Shown here one piece after another: positions 11,336 to 21,092 of a stretch of DNA of 64,000 nt. The notes beneath the pieces are model-generated. The model made no database searches. It saw nothing but the letters and a program-made list of their open reading frames with translations, and was not told the origin of the DNA. The DNA is from Conoideocrella luteorostrata (lineage: Eukaryota > Ascomycota > Sordariomycetes > Hypocreales > Clavicipitaceae). Numbering within the stretch: position 1 is the first letter of the stretch; each line of letters begins with the position of its first letter. Where the stretch lies: positions 62,001 through 126,000 of the forward strand of contig JASWJB010000003.1 in assembly GCA_032433595.1 (NCBI GenBank). Reading direction: 5' to 3'. The position numbers were made by a program, and so were the translations under genes.

Positions 11336-12002
11336 CTTCTCAAATCCGCTCTTGAGATGTATACTTGGGTGTCTTATTTTCACTTTTGGCACGCTGTATC
11401 CCCTTTACCGATGGCTCCTACTGATCCAGCGCCTCTAACTGCCACCGTCCCACTGGCTTTTGACAGCTGGCCAGTAGATCTTCATTCGTGGGGAGGTGAG
11501 CCAGGTCCAGAAGTAATGGCTTCTGACAGGCTTGGTCATATGGGCAAGGGTTATAATCCGTACTATCATAATTGGGGACATGGCGCCATCCCTCAATTTG
11601 GCCACTAAAAATCGTGCAGGCACAGTATTACACGGTATTCAATCATTGGACCATCAGACCAAGATCGACGGACCGCAAAGCAGCCCAGAATCTAGACCGA
11701 GAGGCCGGAGGCACTGGTCTGAGTTTGTTGGTTTGTTAGCCATACTACTTGCCATGATATTGGAGCAACATATAGAGTGTAGACGCGGCGCATTGCATTA
11801 CATCATCTCGAACCTTAGGGAGTCAAGAACTAGTTGCTCATCCACCACAATTAAGCCTAACAATGACACAATATCGAAAGTTATGAGTCGGAGTATACTG
11901 AGATAGCAGTACTTCAGGCTGTATAGAAGTATCCTAAAGTGCATCAGAGTATACATAATGCAGTACTAGTGTACAGTACTAGAATACCTTGAGTTTCCGG
12001 CA
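11336..12002. other. intergenic, no gene seen
   Basis: Downstream of the GMC relic there are open frames without domain signal (11300-11608 and 11532-11906). At 11880-11990 short repeated words (GTATAC, CAGTACTAG) cluster close to the 3' end of the next, minus-strand gene and could include its transcript end. Confidence 0.35.
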
Positions 12003-12638
12003 CTACTCCTTCTTACCACCGAGCTCCTCAGCGTAGAGGTCAAACTGAGTCTCGTGTTGCATCAAGTGAGAAGACAAGGCCGAGTATTCGGGGTTCTCGC
12101 CTTCAATCCAGTCCAGAATAGCCTTCGTGTCGGCCTCGGAGACAGCGTAGTTGATCTTGAAGAAGCGCTTGTCGTCAAGAGTTACGAGATCAGGCTCAAC
12201 CGACTCCTTGCATTCCGCATCGTCATGGAGTTCCTGGCCATTCTGAACAGCCTCGGCCTCGCGTTTCTGGATGCCCTCGAGCACCTCGCCCTCGAAGCCT
12301 CTTTCAACCATACGCTTGGTGCGGCAAAGGCGGCACCAGGTGTGACCGCGCAGATTCTGGCCACCGGTGCAGCCCCCTCCGTTTCGCGAGGACGCAACAC
12401 GACCACAGTAGTTGCGACCGTTTTGGTTCCACACGGTATGGAAATCAGTGCTGGTGCACCCGACACAGTTGCCAGAGGCGAATACACGACTCTTAGATTG
12501 GCAGCAGATTCCAGGACCGATGTTGCTGCAGAGGCGCTTGGCACCATAGCACTGAGGGCGAGTGAATTGCTGCAAGGTCACGGCCGACACAGTGGACACG
12601 GCAGTCAACGCCAGTGCAACGAATTGAGAGACACGCAT
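12003..12638 (-). CDS. secreted cysteine-rich protein with Kex2-like sites
   Basis: A frame of 211 codons. I chose ATG 12638 because it starts a clean signal peptide (MRVSQFVALALTAVSTVSA); an upstream in-frame Met would add 38 residues that spoil it. After the signal comes a compact domain of about 100 residues with roughly ten cysteines, including CCQ, CVGC and CRLC patterns, so several disulfides are likely. It is followed by KR-containing acidic sequence with the motif KREAEA, the classic Kex2 plus dipeptidyl-aminopeptidase site. The remaining ~90 residues are acidic and helical. The layout suggests a preproprotein cut in the secretory route, or a secreted Cys-rich effector with an acidic tail. 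The family is not recognised. Its promoter lies in 12639-13170. Confidence 0.72.
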   Translation of the reverse strand: MRVSQFVALALTAVSTVSAVTLQQFTRPQCYGAKRLCSNIGPGICCQSKSRVFASGNCVGCTSTDFHTVWNQNGRNYCGRVASSRNGGGCTGGQNLRGHTWCRLCRTKRMVERGFEGEVLEGIQKREAEAVQNGQELHDDAECKESVEPDLVTLDDKRFFKINYAVSEADTKAILDWIEGENPEYSALSSHLMQHETQFDLYAEELGGKKE

Positions 12639-13750
12639 GATGCCAAAGTCAAAATTTTCTTTGTTGGTAGATTTGAAAAGAGCAAATCGATGAGGGTTAT
12701 TTGAATTGTAAGTTGAGATGATATTAGAATCCCTCCTTGGGTTGGAATTCATGCAGCCCTTTATATAGTTTTCTAAGTTTATTGAGATAAGAATTGCTCC
12801 TACCAGGAACTTTAGTGTCGTAAATAGCTAGATAAGCTAGGGAATTCATGAAGGAGCTAGTAGGTGGCTGCAAGAGGTGGTCAGCTGTGCAAGGACACAT
12901 CAGACATCAAGGGAAGCCAAAGGTAATTAATGGAGCGGAAAAGGTCTAGATTCCGGGTATAAAGGGAAGGAATTTGCCGTGGATTTGGAAAGCATAAGAT
13001 ATTATAAAATTTCATCTCCTTCTATTATATTTTGCCGTGTATAATTTCTCTATAACTCTGACTTCATTAACGCAATAATATTAGACTTTACATTGTCGAC
13101 ATATCTGTGTTTTAATTTACGTTTCCTCGTATGCACGTGCATACTTGGAACTCCTGCAGATCTCCAACAACAAACTCAGCCTTGAGTAACATTAACGGCA
13201 GTTGAAAAACATCGCCAGACAATGTTATCAACCTGCCGCAGGATGTATATGGACCATTTCCGTATCGAGCAAGGTGTGTTTTCCAACGTCAGCACTAGCA
13301 TCACGGCCAATCGTAGGTTGAACACCACCTTGTAGCCAACTTGACTATTGCTTTCGCGAATCTGACATGCAGTGTCATGAAGTCTCTGGCAACCCCTCGG
13401 CAAAGATCCGAGTCTGCGCCTCGAAGCGTTCCTACCTCGGCGAAATGAAACTCTACATCACGAGATGATTTCACGTGTGCTAAATTCTTTGGCGTATATC
13501 TAGTGTTGTTCCAATCTTACTCAGTGCATCTTGTGAAAGAGGCTGAGCTTACCGCCCCTCGGCTAAAATCCGAATCGCCAACCTCAAGAGCAGATTAAAG
13601 CATAAAATTAATCACAATAGAGTCCTGATATCGTCCGCATTGTGCGTACCAAGCTCATACAATAACTACCCACAATACTCTAAACCGATTGACTCCACAC
13701 CCCACATTTTAGCGTAGGTCAGTGTCAGTGACCATACTCTCCGTAGTGGG
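12639..13750. other. intergenic, promoter of the 12003-12638 gene
   Basis: The region is AT-rich with a TATATAG-like box at 12763-12769 (reading toward the minus-strand gene). A 75-codon minus-strand frame at 13176-13403 has no recognisable feature. Nothing else is supported. Confidence 0.4.
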
Positions 13751-14368
13751 ATGTTGAACTCCGTACTCCGTACGGAGTACTCAGACTTAGATTGCCCCGC
13801 TCTGCTCCGGCCTGCTGAACTTCTCCTTCTTGCAAGCACATTCCCTCCCAAAGCTTTTTCTTTTACAACTAAGAGAGTAAACGAGACCCGCATCGACCGC
13901 CTTTTGAAAAAAATGAATGAGTCCTTAGATAATGTATACACCACGTTCGGCGACCCCTCGTTGCTCGCGGATGCAATTTCACACGGATTGCAGGGCTCAC
14001 CATCCAATCTGCCCATCCGCATTCGCGTCTCCATCCTTCGACCTTTAGACGGAAAGCAACTTACCGAGACCGAACTGAATGGGGGGATCGATGGACAACA
14101 CTGCCCCAGCCTGGAGCCCTTGGTGGAGGAATGGCGCACTGCTTTTCGCCAAATTCCGCACGGGCATAGCATTTCCCATCTTGAGTTTGACATGAGCTCA
14201 TCGCATAAGATGGAACAACGCCATATTGTTCGTTTGCTTCAAGCTGTGAGCACCGTGTTGAACATGAAAGCAGAGCGGAGGGAGGTGATTTTCTCTGTCA
14301 CTGGGTGCCCGGAAGCAGGTCGGAAATACCTTGAAGACAGCCTTCCGGCACGCCACCAAACAGCCTAG
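13751..14368 (+). CDS. hypothetical protein, intronless
   Basis: An open frame of 205 codons with balanced, protein-like composition. Residues ~85-200 alternate hydrophobic and charged residues, with an RIRVSILRPLDG strand and a C-terminal helix-rich part. No signal peptide, membrane segment or known motif is visible. The first ATG (13751) places an 18-bp perfect palindrome inside the first codons. ATG 13913 (MNESLDNVY) would leave that palindrome in the promoter and may be the true start. The opposite strand also has a long open frame (13666-14193), but it has poorer composition. Function unknown. Confidence 0.45.
   Translation: MLNSVLRTEYSDLDCPALLRPAELLLLASTFPPKAFSFTTKRVNETRIDRLLKKMNESLDNVYTTFGDPSLLADAISHGLQGSPSNLPIRIRVSILRPLDGKQLTETELNGGIDGQHCPSLEPLVEEWRTAFRQIPHGHSISHLEFDMSSSHKMEQRHIVRLLQAVSTVLNMKAERREVIFSVTGCPEAGRKYLEDSLPARHQTA
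13763..13780. repeat. 18-bp perfect palindrome built from the TACTCCGTA word
   Basis: The sequence GTACTCCGTACGGAGTAC reads the same on both strands. It consists of two head-to-head copies of the 9-mer TACTCCGTA that is scattered through the window, with another near-copy (ACTCCGTAC) directly upstream. It could be a dimeric binding site in the promoter of the downstream ORF if that ORF starts at 13913. Confidence 0.7.
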
Positions 14369-15396
14369 GCATGTTACTCGAGCTCGATTGTCTCGCTTCT
14401 TTCCATACGATGCTAGCCTCTGAAGAAGGTGATAAATCTGTTTCCCGTGGCTTACGACGTCTTCATCTCTCGCCAATACCTACGTACGCAGCCTCTAAAT
14501 CGAAATCCGAATCCGGATCCGAATCCGAACCCAGTAATGAGACGCAAAGCCGTCGTAATCTTCTTATATTGTACTCCTCCCCTCTGGTTGTACGAGAATA
14601 TTGTATTTACTAGTTCAGCATAGTTTAGTTCTGTAGCTGAACACGTTTCATCTTTCACTATACACCAAATTCATTTCCCGTGCGCACCGAGTCGCCTTCC
14701 TGACCTTCCGAAGCGATCTATTAACTGCGCGCAAATACCGACGACAGTGCTGAGTCACTCGAAAAATTAGGTTTAATGAGCTAGAAAACAAAACTGCCTC
14801 CTAAAGCTAGGCTTGCAGAGCTGTGGGAATTAGTGCGTGCCTTGTTAGCAAGGTGCGCTCGCCACCATTTACAAGACCTGCATTATTGCCCCAATTTTGC
14901 ATGCCACAGCCTATATAGACTCAACCTCCCCCCACCACCTCAGCATGTATTCTTGACTATAATCTTCTTAATTAACTCAAGCTTCTCCTATTTGCAGCCG
15001 CTTCGTATCTGGTTTCTTTACCCTGTCAATATTTCTACACTTGGTTTGAACCAGCCTTGTCATTCATTTCGAGGCTCCATCGCTGTACTCTTCCCAGATC
15101 CAACGGCTGCGAGGCCGTGTTACTGAACTCTACCACTTGGCCCGACTATCGCTGTTTAATTTTGTTCTCGTTGAATGCAATCTCCTTAAATTTGTTGATC
15201 AGTATACTCGTCATGCTTTCCTTGACCCCCGATTAAAAATTACATCACTTTGCGTGCGGTAATAGTTCGTCAATCATTCGTCCCGTTTCTCGTTACACCG
15301 GCTCGGAGACAGACATCTTTTAGCATTCGGGCATACCGCTGCAATTTCATTACTTGCATATAATGAAATCTAATTATATAAATGTATCATAATTAT
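14369..15396. other. intergenic, no gene seen
   Basis: Frames up to 97 codons (14833-15126) have a low-complexity pyrimidine-rich origin and no domain. A short simple repeat of GAATCC/CCGAAT words lies at about 14500-14535. Confidence 0.4.
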
Positions 15397-15398
15397 TT

Positions 15399-15630
15399 AT
15401 ACCCGACGCTAGAAGCCCCTGTGCCCCCTACAGTAGCATTTATGCATTCTCCGATAAACTAAAGGGTTCACAATCGGGCAGACCCAAGTTGAATGTCTCA
15501 TTGATATATGCACTCAGCGGTGCAGCTGCTATCAACTCCAAGTTTTGCTAGGCAGCAGTGTTACGCAGACTGCACTCCATTAGCTGTACTTTGTAATCGT
15601 AGGAGGCACAGGGGCTTCTAGCGTTGGTAT
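15399..15630. mobile_element. MITE-like element with ~30-bp inverted termini
   Basis: The left end (15399-15430) and right end (15600-15630) are inverted copies of each other with only a few differences. The shared core is ACGCTAGAAGCCCCTGTGCC. The outer ends continue as ATACC on both sides, and TA dinucleotides flank them. The ~170-bp interior has no coding capacity. Size, terminal repeats and lack of genes fit a miniature inverted-repeat element of the Tc1/mariner type, although the family assignment is inference. Confidence 0.65.
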
Positions 15631-16597
15631 CGATACCTGAAGGTGAAGCAAAATTGCAAAAACAATTCAATTCATCTGGTCTTATCTAAGGAGAAAAGAA
15701 TAAAAGGAAGTTGGTCCCTGACTTACCACGCCGTATAAAAAGAGGCGCGCCAGGGTGGCCATGTGACTTGGCGCGTGTGTGTCCGTACGCTTGACGAGAG
15801 GTTCCAACAGTAATACCCTCGCAAATAAGCCGATTGATGACGATCCTACGAGATTGAGCCGGTGTTTCTTGCTCGAACAGGGAAGCAAGCACGGCGAATG
15901 AACTAAATTACTAATTTAGTTAAGTTCCGGCTTATTAGAACACCTATCCCTGTCAATTAGCCGGCCGTTTACTCACTAGCATTGGGAATAGACTTGTCGC
16001 CGCTGGGGAATGCACTGCGAAAGCAACCAGTCTTTAGACTTGTTCAGGTCTGATCGCTTTGGGATGCTGCTCGCTTGGGTCAGTGCATTGAGCTTATTGC
16101 ACTAAAGGTACTGTATGCTTTCACGAAAGTCAGGACTACGAGAGCTCCAGAGAAGGTTTAGCGTAGCATGAAGAGCCCGCTCATAGCGCTACCTTTATGT
16201 GGAACCTTGGCCGGTAATGAAGTGGTGTGACAATCACGCGATAGTGCAAGGTCTGATAATACAACAAACAACGAACCTGCTCACCATCCCTGCAAACCCC
16301 ATTAGCGCATTCAAGCGACCAAAAGTCACCTGCGGCTCTCAATTAAATTATGGAACAGAATCGGAAGAGTTAGGGAACACCCCAGGAAATTAATTCTTGG
16401 ATTATGGGTTAGTAGTTGCAGGAATCTATTAACCCTAGCCCTTCAACTATTCCTCACCAGCGCTCCCAAAACATATTTGTTTCTATTCATCCGGCACTTA
16501 CCTTCTCAAAATCAGAGACCGCTACTGGTACTGGGAAGATCATTTTCGTCATGTTGGAAGGCAGCCATTTAAGACCATACTCACTCGATCAAAGGAT
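15631..16597. other. intergenic, no gene seen
   Basis: Minus-strand frames at 15682-15892 overlap in two phases without domain signal. The segment 15890-15960 is AT-rich with a small imperfect inverted repeat (AATTAC/TAATTTAGTTAA). The stretch before 16598 should contain the 5' part of the toxin-like gene, but no signal peptide in frame was found. Confidence 0.35.
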
Positions 16598-18873
16598 ATG
16601 CACGGCGCCAATCTTTTCGCTGGTGCGGTGCTCCCATGGCTGAGAGATGCCAACCAAGATGTGGCCCAAGAAATTTTCAACAGGCTAGATCTAATCATGT
16701 CCACGAACAGTCATCAGAGAGAGCTAGTCATGCGGCCCAACTGGGTGTTCGACGCCGACGGAAAGCCAATCTCAGCAGCGGCGGAACCTCTTTCCAGGTG
16801 GGACCACCGTCCACCCGATATCATTTTCCACGAGGGCTTCCGACCGCGACGTGCACCTATGAGCATAGACCAGTTCCGCAAAATAGACGACGTGGAACTA
16901 CACATACACAGGTATATCAATAATCAACCAAATCCATCTTTGTGTCCACAATTCGACCAGTGAATGCGAAAGACAACAAAGGGGAGATCTGGTGTCCATC
17001 GTCTATCAAATGTCGGTATCGCTATGAAATATTTGCCTACGGAGGCATTGATATTCTCGCTACTTTTGAACGGCAACAAGATATCTTTTATCCTGAGCAA
17101 CAAGAAATTACATTTATTGGAGGTGTTAGATCTGAACTAATCCGTACTGCGACTGAATATGACGACACTGGCCGCATTTTATCCACTTGGTACAATACTC
17201 GTTTCAACCCGCTGGTGAATGGCGACCAAAATCCTCAAACTTATGAGTTGCCCTCTCTCCCCGACAAAATGAATATAATTCACTTTCCAGATACTTCACA
17301 CGCTATAATCAATGGTCATTTGCTTCCCAGTGATACCGAATTAGTGACTTCTGAGCAAATAAAGACAGCGGAGGCAGCTGAAAGAATATCGGCAAAAGAG
17401 TTCGAGCAACTCACGAAGAATCAGGCAATTTCTTTTGAAAAGTGGTTCAAATCACTCTCAGAGGCGCGTCAAAAGCTCGGTTACAAGCCAGTCTCATTTA
17501 TTAGAAAAAACTGGGAAGCTTTAACACCGCTGAAAAAAACAGCGGTAAATGCTGGCGGTATTGTGTGGGTGAATGGAATAATTCAAGCCTTTGGCCACAA
17601 CACAACAGTCCTGGAGTGGGCTGCGGTAGTGACCGAAATTGTTCCATTTTTAGGCTGCGGTGTCAGGGCCAAGTCAAAAGCAGTGGTTAAAGGCTTTGAT
17701 CCGCTTGACACGGCTCTGTGTCTTCTTGGTGATGGTCTGTTGATAAGTCCATACTTCCCACTTGGAATTATGATTCATATCGCTAGGTTTCTTATACCAT
17801 TCACTATTCCGCCTACACTTCCTAGTGTGGAGGAGTCACAAAAGACCCGCGATGACGTTTGGAATGAGTTTCTGAAAGAACACTTTTACACGCATCTCTA
17901 TTCGCACCCACTACAGGTGAGGAAATACATTGAAGACAAGCTACTCGCATCACTCGCCGTTGAGGCTTTGGCCGCTGTATCCGAAAGAGCGCAATTAATT
18001 GGCATTGCTCAGGCTCTCATGGAGAACGCCCTGAATACGGCCACATCTGATCAGCACAAGACTCTACTACGAAGCGGAGCACCAGAAACAACGCAAAATC
18101 TTCGAGAAGCTGTGCCTGTGGAAATTATTAGAAGACAACGCCAATGTCTTCTGAATCTCCCTGCGATTATCAAAAATGAGAGCGAAAATTCCATCAAATT
18201 CATCGCTGAAAAATTCAACGAGGAAGTAATTAACAACGCAACATCACCAGCAATGTTTGCTTTATATAGCAAACCTGATATCACAGAAACCGGTTTCCTC
18301 GTCGCAGATAACAAGGAAGTCACTGCTCAGCTACAAGGTATTGCAGCACATCTTCGAACAGTGCCACTTAGGACGCCGGGTCATTTTGACATTGCCTTTA
18401 CTATTGGGCAATGTAGACTTTTTAGAAAGTTGAGCCCGGATATACTTTCCGTCCAAAAATACATGCGGGAGAATGTGCAAGAGAAAGCTACAGGGCGGTC
18501 TGATGTGGCTGTCAATACGCTTTTCCTTCATCATGCACTTCAAGTGCAGCAGCTCTTACAGGGCAATATCTCAGAGAGCCAGCTCTCGATCCGCTTCTTG
18601 CCTCAAGATGACGCTAAAAATGCGAGAGAACTTCAGACGCTTCTTGCTTTAAGGTTTGGAATGGTCATGGACTGGAATAAACACAAAGGATGGGAAAATT
18701 GGTCATTCAACTTGGAATTCAGATCTAATCCAAATTTTAGAGAGCTCATAACTAATCCTCTTGTACCTCCAGTTCGGCTAGAGTTGCATCCAGCGAGGTT
18801 TCTCCAATTGAGCCTAGGTCTTGACGAAAAAGCAATCCAGCAGGTATTAAGCAACATAGATTTAGGGAACTAG
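16598..18873 (+). pseudogene. heat-labile-enterotoxin-A-like ADP-ribosyltransferase, frameshifted
   Basis: Two overlapping frames belong to one gene: 16598-16963 and 16942-18873. The first has the R-x-D element, followed by RPPDIIFHEGF as in Enterotoxin_a proteins. The Ser-Thr-Ser strand element is readable only in the other frame, around 16940-16955. The second frame carries the QQE/GG glutamate region and then the long C-terminal part (hydrophobic segments near 17,530-17,830) typical of the large fungal members. The frame is lost by one base within about 16915-16950. A 49-nt intron fitting GT-AG exists but gives the wrong phase and would remove the Ser-Thr-Ser element. No signal peptide is visible, so the 5' end may also be lost. 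The family transfers ADP-ribose from NAD+ to host proteins. A sequencing error is the alternative to decay. Confidence 0.7.
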
Positions 18874-19454
18874 CTTATTCAAATTCCAAGGCATTAGGAT
18901 TTCTCAACTTAGCCTGTTCTGTGTCCCTCCCTCTATTAGCCCATAGGATGATTTCACCTTTTATGACTCCGTGGACCTCTTCCATCGGCCATTAATGTGT
19001 TGTTTCTCGAGCATACAGTCCTTTACCAACAAATATCTTGGGCTTTTAAGTCTACGTCATCACCCTAAATACACCTTTTTTCCAGTCAAGGGAGGCTTTA
19101 CGAGGATGCATGAATGTGTAAAGCAGTGAAAGCGACGAGCAGTTTTCATAGGAACAATCGGACGAACTACAAATGGGAAGCATATTCCATTTATCAATTA
19201 TTTCTGAGTGGAGCGTTCCACAATGCGCGCCAGGGGTGGGATATCAATAAAAGCAGTGGACATTTCCAAGTGGTTAAGCTCAGCCCTTTTCTTGCGCTTT
19301 ATTTCGAAAATAAATGTATGCCTAAATTGTATTATAAACAGACCGTTCGGCTTTTCCTTATACTTGCTTCACTGATTAGTCGGATTGTTTGTAATGTCGA
19401 CGCTGTGGGGCGAAGAAATAGTGGTGGTAGTGATGATTATGATGGTGATGGGTA
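18874..19454. other. intergenic, no gene seen
   Basis: A plus-strand frame at 19114-19557 runs into the LTR that starts at 19455, so it is not a gene by itself. AT-rich otherwise. Confidence 0.4.
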
Positions 19455-19663
19455 TGTTGGAATCCCTCCGTCAAGCATAATAGGAAGCATGGAGCAGTTC
19501 ACGTGGCCACATTGCAGCCACGATATTTATACGGCGATATCTGCGCTCTCAACCTGACTTGCTTCTTCTCTCTTACACAGATAGATATGAATCATTGAAT
19601 ATTGTAATTTCCTTTTTGAAAAAATTAATCTAGATCGTTGCACAAACCCTGTGCAACCTACAG
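19455..19663 (+). mobile_element. solo LTR, family A, copy 1
   Basis: It starts TGTTGGAATCCCTC and ends GTGCAACCTACA, the TG...CA form of LTRs. It is flanked by GGGTA (19450-19454) and GGATA (19664-19668), a 5-bp target duplication with one G-to-A change. Inside are the words shared with the other copies: CAAGCATAATAGGAAGCA, GATATTTATACG, and GTTGCACA followed by TGTGCAAC. No internal retroelement genes are next to it, so it is a solo LTR. Confidence 0.75.
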
Positions 19664-19972
19664 GATATGAACAACCTACTAGAAACCCTCGAGTAGTTTC
19701 ACCCCAGACTCTGTGTGGTTCTCTAAAGCTATGAGATGTATGCTAGGATTCTTCTGTTGAACAGCTTGGTGTGGATTTGTCGCTTCCAGTTTTTTTTTGG
19801 CGCCGGTAAGTTGATCTCTTGGCCCGTGTGGGCACGAGTGCTCGGTGCGCATTCGGGCTCGTCATTCAAGACTAATGTTCCGGAATTATAGCTAGGTATC
19901 TCTAAATCGGTCTGTAGGCCAAGGACAGCAGAAGATGAGGACTGTATATCTGGGACGGGATCGTTGTGGATT
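19664..19972. other. spacer between LTR copies
   Basis: No gene is supported. The minus-strand frame across 19729-20160 continues through the LTR copy to its right and is therefore doubtful. Confidence 0.4.
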
Positions 19973-20132
19973 TGTTGGAACCGTTCGTCAAGCACAATAG
20001 GAAGCACGGAACGGACCACGCAGTCACCCCTTCGGCCCCGATATTTATACGATGATACGTAATATGGCGCGGTGGGCTGGATAGCCAATGATGGTGCAGC
20101 AACAAAAGAACAAAGGTCCAACTTGCAACCTA
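19973..20132 (+). mobile_element. LTR family A, copy 2, plus orientation
   Basis: It begins TGTTGGAACCGTTCGTC and shares CAAGCACAATAGGAAGCACGGA and CGATATTTATACG with copy 1. It ends at GCAACCTA, directly before an inverted copy. The middle part is unlike copy 1, so it is diverged or rearranged. Confidence 0.65.
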
Positions 20133-20134
20133 AC

Positions 20135-20382
20135 CGTAGGTTGCACAGGGTCTTGTGCAATGGTCTAGATCAAATGCTTTGAAATGCAAAAACGATATAT
20201 GCATGAGTCTACTTGTTCTCTAGAAGAAGAAAAAGAAAAGCAGAAAATAAAGAGCTCGTCAGAGAAATAGAAAACCTGTACACGTCGAAGCACATGACCT
20301 GCTATTGTTTGCATCCTGTGACCACATCGTGATCCGTGCCTCCTATTGTCTTTGGTACTGTGGCGAACGAGGGATTCCAAGA
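20135..20382 (-). mobile_element. LTR family A, copy 3, inverted and abutting copy 2
   Basis: Reading on the minus strand, it starts near 20382 (TCTTGGAATCCCTCGTT) and ends near 20135 (GTTGCACA reversed). It matches the minus-strand LTR at 22350-22621 over GAGCTCGTCAG, GGCACATGAC-like and CATCGTGATC words. Copies 2 and 3 meet tail to tail at the near-palindrome GCAACCTAACCGTAGGTTGC (20125-20144). The first base pair of the LTR is changed and no target duplication was found. Confidence 0.65.
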
Positions 20383-20468
20383 CTAAAATGCCCAGCTGTT
20401 GCCTTATGAGCAGTTATGAGCAATTTAGTGACACAAGAAACCGACAGAAATACAAGGATTTAATTGAA

Positions 20469-20625
20469 TTGATAGCTTGAGACAATGAAAAGTGATCAAT
20501 TAAAGATAACCCTTTTGCTGCTAAAGAGCACTGTTTCCTTCCCATTTATAGCTCTCTTTAGCACTCGTAATTCTCTTAATTTAGCTTCGTTAGGCCGAGA
20601 TATTAGGATTTTCTTTATGTCGTTT
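20469..20625. repeat. older repeat family B, uninterrupted copy
   Basis: From TTGATAGCTTGAGA to AGGATTTTCT this matches the two flanks of the solo LTR at 22350-22621 (22302-22349 and 22622-22705), with TTTATAGCTCTCTTTAGC as the best shared word. Here the sequence is not split by an LTR, so it represents the empty-site version of that insertion. A further fragment of the left part (TTAGCTTGAGATGATAAAG) is at 28048-28066. Confidence 0.65.
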
Positions 20626-21092
20626 TAGTCCTCGCAAGCCTAGTTATTTACGGCACCGATATTCCAAGAAGGCAATTCTAGTCTCAACACTAGCAAGCGC
20701 TCACATAATCCACTGAGGGACACCATCAAACTAATTCAGGTGAAAGGAATGTGATGCTAAGGTCCCACCTTATTTCACAAGATAGCTGCCCGGATGCGGT
20801 GTGACTTCATTAGGGGGAAAGATTCGCTGTACACTTTAAAGTTTTCGCTCGCATGTAAAGAAGGTGGTGGCGAAATGACTTGAGTTCCCCATTTCCGTCC
20901 CTATATATGGGTAATTTCAGCTTATGCCATAAGTGAGATGGAACTCTAACGAACCTCTAAAAAAGTTTAAAAAATGGATAGAGTCAAAATATATAACAAT
21001 ACGCTGCAATTCCCTCCTTCCCTTCAACTCTTTGTATTTCCCACTCTTTTCACAGTCTCAAGAAATCAGTAACCATCACCATCATTATCACC
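20626..21092. other. promoter region of the 21093 gene
   Basis: AT-rich spacer ending in a pyrimidine-rich leader (21008-21060: CTTCC, CTCTT and CCC runs) before the start codon, a usual fungal core-promoter pattern. The repeated CACCATCACCATCAT words at 21072-21120 overlap the start codon. Confidence 0.4.

Noticed and set aside
12054..12704. 216-codon plus-strand frame
   Set aside because: It is the antisense shadow of the Cys-rich secreted gene, whose signal peptide and cysteine pattern are clear.
13666..14193. 175-codon minus-strand frame
   Set aside because: It overlaps the plus-strand ORF 13751-14368, which has better composition and a longer regular frame. Not fully excluded.
16912..16960. 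A 49-nt GT-AG intron joining the two toxin-like frames
   Set aside because: The phase is wrong (it leads to a third frame with an early stop) and it would delete the Ser-Thr-Ser element of the enzyme.
19114..19557. 147-codon plus-strand frame
   Set aside because: Its last part is the first half of an LTR and the rest has no feature.
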